From positions 41,928,990-41,992,989 of the forward strand of contig NC_092637.1 of assembly GCF_039555335.1 (NCBI RefSeq): a stretch of 64,000 bases of DNA, written 5' to 3'. This document shows, in pieces, positions 57,180 to 64,000 of the stretch (the stretch's first letter is position 1; every line of letters begins with the position of its first letter). Both the position numbers and the translations under genes were made by a program. The notes below the pieces were generated by a model. It ran no database searches. It saw only the letters and a list, made by a program, of their open reading frames with translations, and was not told the origin of the DNA. The stretch comes from Amphiura filiformis (taxonomy: Eukaryota > Echinodermata > Ophiuroidea > Amphilepidida > Amphiuridae).

Positions 57180-57719
57180 ACAGGCAAAACAGACACATCA
57201 TTTATCGGTATGACATTTTCGTATTGGTGCTGCCCTATCTATCTACCTATTGTGCAGAGCTACTACGGTATGGGTTCCTCGTACTAACTAACGGGCAAAA
57301 CAGACACATCATTTATCGGTATGACATTTTCGTATTGGTGCTGCCCTATCTATCTACCTATTGTGCAGAGCTACTACGGTATGGGTTCCTCGTACTAACT
57401 TTGTTGCCAGCGGAAGAAAACGGGAAGATTACAGTGGTTTGTTTCCAGCGGAAGAACCCGACCGATTACAATACCTAGCTGGGGGGTGTAAACCCCCCAG
57501 CTAGGTAAATACAATTTGTTTTGTTTGGAAGCAGTGGTTTAAAAACTCTCAAAAGTGCCCAAAGTTACCCCATTTTACGGTACTCACTGTGGACGTTTCT
57601 ACGCTATTGTTGTTGTGACGATCTTCTGTATACCACTGATGCTGATGGTTGCTTAGCAACGTGGTTGCCAATTCTTTTTAAAAGAATATCGTCAAACAAG
57701 TGACAAAAATGTAGAAAAA

Positions 57720-58220
57720 GATGTCTGGTAGCACAGAGAGTACTGTTTATTGGACTAGAAATAAGAAAATTCTACTATTATAATAGTGATGATGTTTCTA
57801 ATTGTAATAATGATATTTCAAACTGTGGTGATGAATTGATTGATAATGAATTGATTGAAAATGTTGAAGTTAAAGATGTAAATGCAAATTGCAAAATGTC
57901 TGGTAGACATCGAAGCGTCCACAGAGAGTACTGTTATTGGACTAGAAATAAGAAAATTCTACTATTATAATAGTGATGACGTTTCTAATTGTAATAATGA
58001 TATTTCAAACTGTGGTGATGAATTGATTGATAATGAATCGATTGAAAATGTTGAAGTTAAAGATGTAAATGCAAATTGCAAAATGTCTGGTAGACATCGA
58101 AGCGTCCACAGAGAGTACTGTTTATTGGACTAGAAATAAGAAAATTCTACTATTATAATAGTGATGACGTTTCTAATTGTAATAATGATATTTCAAACTG
58201 TGGTGATGAATTGATTGATT
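57720..58220 (+). repeat. Tandem duplication of about 176-186 bp in the non-LTR linker
   Basis: Units start at tctggtag (57724, 57899, 58085, and again 59428 after insertions) and include gtactgtttattggactag and gttgaagttaaagatg. The 3' part matches about 52895-52950, tying it to the non-LTR element. The first unit lacks acatcgaagcgtcc. Confidence 0.7.
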
Positions 58221-58223
58221 TAA

Positions 58224-58400
58224 GGATTCAATCATGTTTCACCGTTGTTCATCACCGTTTAACAACGATGCGGCCGCGTCGTCTGCGTGGTTTACTTCGC
58301 GAGGGCAGCTTTAGCTGCCCGAGCGAAGTAAACCACGCAGACGCGCCGGACGCGAGTTGTTAAAAACGGTGATGAACAACGGTGAAACATGATTGAATCC
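58224..58400. repeat. Near-perfect GC-rich palindrome
   Basis: Arms of about 80 bp (ggattcaatcatgtttcacc and its complement) contain gcggccgcgtcgtctgcgtgg and meet at ggcagctttagctgcc. The GC-rich centre stands out from AT-rich surroundings. It interrupts the tandem unit above and is likely a foldback MITE. Confidence 0.8.
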
Positions 58401-58743
58401 CTTTCAACAACGAAAAGAAGCTGAAGATCGTATAATTTCACGAGGAAATGTCAGTTAATCATTGTCACTAAGCCTTACAAAAACTTCAAATGATTTCTCT
58501 GTTAATATCAGCAATGACTACAGAATAAAACGGCAAAGTTTAGCCGCTACCTGAAAAATACCGAATTCAACTTGTAAGCTTGCATACGCACAAAGGTTCC
58601 AGGCATGACGCGTAGTCTCGCTCGCGTTCGCGTATACGCTACAGTAAAAGTGTGGATTCATCACGAATTAACAACGGTTGGCTCCTGTACAAAGGTATAG
58701 GAGGAGTTGTTGAAAATGAATTGATTGAAAATGTTGAAGTTAA

Positions 58744-59398
58744 GGGCTGGGGTATGAACGTTTGGACAGTATTTATTGTGGGACATTAGAGCACATCAGA
58801 CATATCGAATTGCATTCTGAATACGAAGAATGTCATTCTGATATCAAATAATTTTGATTTTTGAAATTCGCAATTTAATACACATTTTATGGCAAATCAT
58901 TAAAATTGATATTTTTGATATTTAACAGTACTTGAGTAAACTTTATAAATCTGATGATTTATACTTAAAGTGTATGTAGGTGCAATGAAAAGCCGACGAT
59001 CAATTGAAAATTTTGACCTTTCGTATTGAAGATATGGATTTTTTCCCCAAAACACCAAAAAAATTAGGTCTTTTTGGGAAAAACATCCATATCTTGACTA
59101 TGCCAGGTCAAAATTTTCAATTGACCGTCGGCTTTTCCTCCCTGCTACACACACTTTAAGAATATGTCATTAGATTTATATAATTCACTTCGAGGACTGT
59201 TATATATCAAAATTTGAAAAATATCAATTTTTATAATTTGTCATAAAATTTGTATTATATTGTGATTTTCAAAAATGAAAATTATTTGATATCAGAAAGA
59301 CATTCTTCGTATTCAGAATGCAATTCGATAGGTCTGAGGTGCTCTCATGTCCCACAAAAAATACTGTCGAAACGCCATAAACGCTCATTTTAGAACCC
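58744..59398. mobile_element. TTAA-flanked MITE with demonstrable empty site
   Basis: Flanked by TTAA (58740-58743, 59399-59402). The neighbouring tandem units read gaagttaaagatg without interruption, giving the exact empty site. The ends gggctggggtatg and aaccc, and the inner tcgaattgcattctgaatac block, match 28790-29445. Confidence 0.9.
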
Positions 59399-59740
59399 TT
59401 AAAGATGTAAATGCAAATTGCAAAATGTCTGGTAGACATCGAAGCGTCCACAGAGAGTACTGTTTATTGGACTAGAAATAAGAAAATTCTACTATTATAA
59501 TAGTGATGACGTTTCTAATTGTAATAATGATATTTCAAACTGTGGTGATGAATTGATTGATAATGAATTGATTGAAAATGTTGAAGTTAAAGATGTAAAT
59601 GCAAATTGTGTTAATAATATTGACGTTGTTCCTAATTGTAATGATGGTATTTCAAACTGTGGTGATGACATTGGTGTAATAATACCTAAACTCAATTTAC
59701 CATGCATATATTACTCGTGAGTTTGTTAACAATGAAATTC

Positions 59741-60668
59741 TTAATTGTAAATTTAAACTTATGATCTCAACACAAAATTAAGACGTGCCTCAAATTTTCA
59801 GTCACAACTTTGACCTTCATCTGAGACCAAGTTTGGGATCAGTGACCTTTTGGACACTTGACCCCAAAACCCGGTCGTACACTCTGGGTAACTTGTATCG
59901 GCCCCCGTCGCGGTTGAGAGATGGTTGGTTGACTCTGATGTAAATTGACTCCTTCACACCCCTTTCAAAGTATCTAGCGTCCCGGTCGAGGATTTTTACC
60001 TCATCCAAATCAACTTGGTGGCCGGGGGATTCAATGTGGATGTGTTGGGAGACTTCCGACGAGGTAGTACTCGGACGACAGTGTTCTGAGAATCTGGTTT
60101 TCAAAGATCTTTCAGTCTCACCAATGTAAGATTCAGAACACTGGCCCCTCAGGGTTTTCCCCTGACAGGGGATGTAATAAATTGGTCCGGCAATGTCTTT
60201 CTTCTCAGTTTTGTCTTTAGGTGAGACAAGTAGCTGCCTCAGAGTTTGAGTGGGTTTAAAACAAACTCTGATACCGTAGGTGCCGAAGATTCTTCGTAGG
60301 GCTTCGGAAGTTCCTTTAACGTAGGGCAAAACTACTTGTCCTTTTGTCTCAACGTTTGTATTTTTACGGTTACTGTTCTTAGATTTAACTTCTTTTGCTT
60401 TCTTAGCTTTGTCAAAGGACCAGTTCGGATAACCGCACTTCTTTAATGCACTGTTAATGTGCGATTTCTCCTCCGCTATGTCCTCTTGCTCAGATATGAT
60501 ACTGAAGAGTCTGGATTACACCCAGTTTATGCTGGACAGGATGATTTGAATCAAAGTTCAAGTATTGATCCGTGTGGGTCGGTTTCCTATAGATTTTGAT
60601 TTTTAGCGTACCGTCCTCTTGGATGACTGTATGAGTGTCGAGGAATGCGAGTGACCTATTTTCCTCGA
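59741..60668 (-). pseudogene. Penelope-like element, 3' part (RT end and GIY-YIG domain)
   Basis: Read on the minus strand. The C-terminal reverse-transcriptase segment comes first (SLAFLDTHTV, then IYRKPTHTDQYLNF, about 60655-60500). A frameshift or stop near 60490 follows, then a linker with CGYPNWSFDKAKKAKEVK and an open frame of about 170 codons (60329-59817). That frame has a GIY-YIG endonuclease domain: GPIYYIPC, SYIGETERSL, a downstream ERGVKESIYI and NRDGGRYKLP. This order is diagnostic of Penelope-like retroelements. The N-terminal RT is absent and replaced by an inverted copy of the element's 3' end. It is inactive. Confidence 0.85.
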
Positions 60669-60846
60669 CGGGGGCCGATACAAGTTACCCAGAGTGTACG
60701 ACCGGGTTTTGGGGTCAAGTGTCCAAAAGGTCACTGATCCCAAACTTGGGTTTCCAGTCTCCAGATGAAGGTCAAAGTTGTGACCGAAAATTTGAGGTAC
60801 GTCTTAATTTTGTGTTGAGATCATAAGTTTAAATTTACAATTATGA
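60669..60846 (+). repeat. Inverted copy of the Penelope-like 3' end
   Basis: The segment from gggggccgatacaag to tttaaatttacaatta is the inverse complement of 59741-59910, with small differences. Such inverted terminal pieces are common in Penelope-like insertions. The 12-bp repeat aatgaaattctt flanks the whole structure (59731-59742 and 60880-60891). Confidence 0.8.
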
Positions 60847-60879
60847 AGTCTACCAACACAGATGAACTTTCATGCTAGT

Positions 60880-61452
60880 AATGAAATTCTTAGTACTTAA
60901 ACTTGCCAGGCCTGCCATTGTAGACAGTCTAACTTACATAATGAACATGTCTTTGTGTACAGGTATTTTTCCAAATGCTTGGAAGGCTGTTAAAGTTGTG
61001 CCCCTTCATAAAGGGGGCGATTTGAATAACACCAAAAACTAACGGCCAATTTCCATTTTATCATAATTGAAAAGACAGTTCATAAGCATGTTTACTCTTA
61101 TCTCAGGGAGCATAACCAAATTAATCAACACCAATCAGGTTTTCGGCCATTTCACTCCACTGAAACTTCTCTCACTGATATGATTGATGGTTGGCTTAGA
61201 CTGACTGGAGTCGATTTTACAGATCTTCACAAGACTTTCGACACGGTCAATCATTATATCTTGTTAAATAAATTGCACGACATTGGTTCTACCGAGAGCA
61301 CTGTTAAGTGGTGTAGGCCCTATTTAACGGATAGGACTCAACACGTTTCTTTTAAAGGGTCCATTTCTGAGGCACTCGCTGTCAATACTGGTGTTCCTCA
61401 GGGCAGTATACTTGGTCCTTTGTTGTTCATAATTTTTATCAATTATGTGTGA
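60880..61452 (+). pseudogene. Non-LTR reverse transcriptase fragment
   Basis: Conserved RT blocks are visible in order: FPNAWKAVKVVPLHKGG, then HQSGFRPFHST, then the catalytic-region VDFTDLHKTFDTVNH, then VPQGSILGPLLFIIFIN. Frameshifts lie near 61040-61060 and a small deletion precedes VDFTDL. The element ends at 61452 before the YxDD box. Together with 52020-52960 and 57720-59740 this is one CR1/L2/Jockey-like element broken by later insertions. Confidence 0.85.
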
Positions 61453-61789
61453 TCTTTAGCGTAGCTAGGGGTTGTGGCGGCCAGGGCTAAGGATACATAA
61501 TGGCGCCCTCCCCCAATTCTTAAAACAAGTGCACGCGGAGGGCGACTTTGGAAGATTTTCCTCGCGACTTTTGACAATTTTCATGGTTAAGAAAAAATTT
61601 GAGCGACTTTTAAACATTGGCTCCCGTGACTTCCGATAGTTTCCTGCCCCATAGAAACCAATGGTTTTGGTAAAGAGAAAAATTGGGCGACTTTTCGATT
61701 ATTTGACCCGCGATTCGGGTTGAAATCTTTTGGCAACCCTGCCTATAACCTATATATATGTTTAAAATTCAATATGGCTACCAACAACT

Positions 61790-61950
61790 CATGTGGTCCA
61801 ATGGATTAGCGCGCTGGACTTGGAGATTCTGTATGCAGCTGCGGCGTGGGTTCGAGGCCCACCTCTGCTAAACTAAAATTCACTTTTTTTTTTAATTTCA
61901 TATTTGGGAAATATGACTGGGCGAATTTATGTATGGCGAAGAGTGGTGTG
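61790..61950 (+). mobile_element. tRNA-headed SINE, copy 3
   Basis: The head has an A-box-like tggtccaatggattagcgcg and a B-box/T-arm gtgggttcgaggcccac. A T-rich linker and the family tail follow (atttcatatttgggaa, ctgggcgaatttatgtatgg, agagtggtgtg). Confidence 0.65.
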
Positions 61951-62086
61951 GTCTATACCAGTCTTTCAAAAAGACACAGTTCAGGTGTATAGTAATTTAT
62001 TCTAACTTTCCATTTTCATATCTAGGCCTAACCTACTCTGCACTGATCTTAAAATAAATTAGTGATGTGAGCCATAATGATATCTA

Positions 62087-62512
62087 CACCAGGCACAAAA
62101 CGAAACTCGTCAGTTATATTCATCCTTGCTGTTCAATAACTTGATAATTTTGGATTATTCTGAAATATACATTTTGTTAATTGGACCTTTCTTTCTCATT
62201 TGACACCCTGTTCGTGAACATTGAGCAAGAATTTACCAAGATATGCGCCTCCAAACTCTCAAACCCCAAAATGAAAAGTTGCAATTTTAACGATTCAATT
62301 GTGCCTGTTACACTGTGTGCGTTATTGATTGGCCCGTGGTGCTTGTGTGCAATACAACGATGCGTTCCCATTGAAAACCGTTGAAAATGCAACTTTTCTT
62401 TTTGGGGTTTGAGGCTTTGGAGGAGCATATCTTGGTCAATTCTTGTTCGTTTTTCAAATGAGAAAGCAAAGTCCAATTAACAAAATGTATATTTCAGAAT
62501 AATCCAAAATTC
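62087..62512. mobile_element. Short relative of the 40286-42349 element
   Basis: Begins caccaggcacaaaacg after TA (62085-62086) and shares ctcgtcagttata, gatatgcgcctccaaac and gattggcccgtggtgcttg with the larger element. It folds back on itself. The outermost part of the right TIR is missing. Both open frames inside (62177-62476, 62181-62384) reflect the palindrome. Confidence 0.65.
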
Positions 62513-63408
62513 CAAGGAACTAAATTTCGTCAGTTGGCAGTAATCGAGTAATCGGCTGTATCAAAATTTCCAGTGCTATTGTTTACTTAGTGATCAGCCT
62601 GAACACTAAGTAAACAATAGCATTGACCCTACCCACCAATCAGCAAAGCCTATTATAATCATGTGATGGCTCAATCCATTAGTAAACATGCTTAGAAAAA
62701 CGGCAAAAAATAGGCCTGGCTGCCAGTGTCTCAATTCAACATGTTCAAGATTAGAATGGCTAAATAGTCCTTGTCATGTAGGGCAGGATTAGATGAAGGG
62801 ATACAAACCTGGGTATGTGACTTTAGGAATGATTTCCTAGCCTCCTAGCCACAGGGTTGATGGGCTACAATAGCTATTCAAGACACAGTGCATGTATGGG
62901 ATAAACTTAGCTTTGCTCCAAAGCCGACCTATTTCCCATCCAAGAAAGAAAACATGAAAAAACATGCCAAACTATAGACGGATCAGGATTTGGTCGGCCA
63001 TCTTTGGGTCCCCGCAACACCAAAAAACCGCTTGAAAATCGATGTTAGATTCTTTTGTGTTGTAAACTGTCATCATTCTTTTTTCTACGTGTAACACGGG
63101 TGATAGAATGCAGTTTAAAATACCCTCCAAGGCAGCATTATTTCACATTTTAGGTGAGATTGAGCCGGCGGGGACCCAACTATGGCAGCCATTGAGGTAT
63201 AGGAATGCGTGAAATTGGATTCGTCTATAGCGGGATGCGGATCTTCCGTTTTGCTGGAGACCCAGATGCAGATACAGATACATTTCCCTCTGACCTTTTA
63301 GTCTGACGTCTCGGTTAGTGGACTTTCGCGGTTAGTGGGGTGGGGTATACAGTGGTCTTTACTGCAGTGTGGCCTTGTTGAGATGTTGGTAGGCCCCATG
63401 ACAGGGTG
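62513..63408. other. No gene; one hairpin
   Basis: A 17-bp perfect inverted repeat ctattgtttacttagtg/cactaagtaaacaatag lies at 62576-62592 and 62604-62620. No coding sequence is recognised. Confidence 0.5.
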
Positions 63409-63795
63409 TAATTCCCATTATTCCAGTAATTCCTAAATGTTCCCTGTAAGTCCATATTATTCCCAACTAATTCCGAATAAGTCCGGTAAGGAGTCCATAT
63501 TATTCCCAAATATTCCTGTAATTCCGAGTAACTCCAAATAAGTCCGGTAAGTCCCTATAATTCCATATTATTCCGAACTAATTCCAAATAACTCCTAATA
63601 AGTCCAGTAAGTCCATATAAGTCCACTTAATTCCCAAGTATCCCTCTAATTCTGAGTAACTCCAAATAAACCCGGTAAATCCCTGTAAGTCTGTATTATT
63701 CAAACTAATTCCAAATAACTCCTAATATATCCCGTAAGTCCCTAAAAGTCCATGTTAATTCCCAAATATTCCAAATAAGTCCATATAATTCAAAA
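63409..63795. repeat. Short-period degenerate repeat (attcc/agtcc words)
   Basis: Built from variants of aattccaaataactcc and taagtccggtaagtcc with a loose 10-11-bp sub-period. The remaining bases to 64000 are C/A-rich, with an (AC)n run at about 63936-63950. Confidence 0.75.
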
Positions 63796-64000
63796 GTTTG
63801 AATCTCAATGAGTTCGGGCAATTTAAACAAACCATCACAGGGACATCATGCACCCCTAAACATACCCAGATACATGGGCCCAAAACACTCACCTCCCCCA
63901 CATGTCACAACAACACCGTCGCACCTCAGCCCCCCACACACACACACACAAATCCATCCCACCCATCACCCCAACAGACAAGTTGACAACCCCCACTCCA

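Larger units (their letters stand above)
53022..57584. mobile_element. Large TIR-bounded insertion (about 4.6 kb)
   Basis: The left end agtaccgtaaaatggggtaac returns inverted at the right end (gttaccccattttacggtact), each followed by aactttgg-type sequence. Non-LTR-related sequence lies on both sides. Inside are a 112-131-bp tandem repeat, telomere-like tracts and a 109-bp duplication (57180-57399), but no transposase ORF. The two ends may belong to one composite element or to two nearby copies. Confidence 0.45.

Noticed and set aside
60635..60826. Separate plus-strand ORF
   Set aside because: It is the inverted copy of the Penelope-like 3' end read on the opposite strand.

Overview
The window is AT-rich, intron- and repeat-laden invertebrate nuclear DNA with no bacterial gene organisation. 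It looks like a marine invertebrate deuterostome, most likely an echinoderm. The reasons are a lineage-expanded NXPE-type gene family, interstitial TTAGGG repeats, a Penelope-like element, a CR1/L2/Jockey-type non-LTR element, tRNA-headed SINEs and very dense MITEs. The species assignment is inference.

The only convincing host protein-coding genes are four paralogues of one family. They are single-pass membrane proteins with a stem, an NXPE (neurexophilin-like) region and a C-terminal PC-esterase/SGNH-like domain carrying the block FFGDSTVRQW. Copy A (5780-7847) has a frameshift. Copy B (about 13932-15734) has lost its 5' end and membrane anchor. Copy C (21163-23265) and copy D (45645-47708) are intact. 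A, B and C lie in a recent tandem array of units about 12.1 kb and 5.66 kb long. D lies 22 kb further on, in diverged flanks that still carry shared 5' and 3' gene-flank sequence.

Each unit of the A-B-C array begins with the same composite mobile element: 1-4607 (left end outside the window), 11983-13929 (right end deleted) and 17640-19987. It has long terminal inverted repeats. The left TIR is split by a foldback hairpin. The right TIR is split by a tandem array of a 323-bp unit bearing a tRNA-like sequence, with 7, 1 and 2 full units in the three copies. This is the most unusual structure in the window and the best candidate for an undescribed element.

From 24.5 to 44.9 kb there is no convincing host gene. 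The stretch holds TTAA-flanked and TA-flanked MITEs, SINEs, a 5-kb long-inverted-repeat element (31861-36880), a TA-flanked 2-kb TIR element (40286-42349) and a non-autonomous hAT element with an 8-bp target duplication (42463-43942). From 47.7 to 64 kb there is nested transposon wreckage. A non-LTR retrotransposon (52020-61452) is interrupted by a TTAA MITE, by a large TIR-bounded insertion carrying telomere-like and nuclear-receptor-site-bearing tandem repeats, by a GC-rich palindrome, by a second TTAA MITE and by a Penelope-like element. The tail of the window is short-period simple repeat.

Several insertions can be proven inside the window, because duplicated copies supply the empty site. 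All similarity statements are by eye; no alignment or database search was run.
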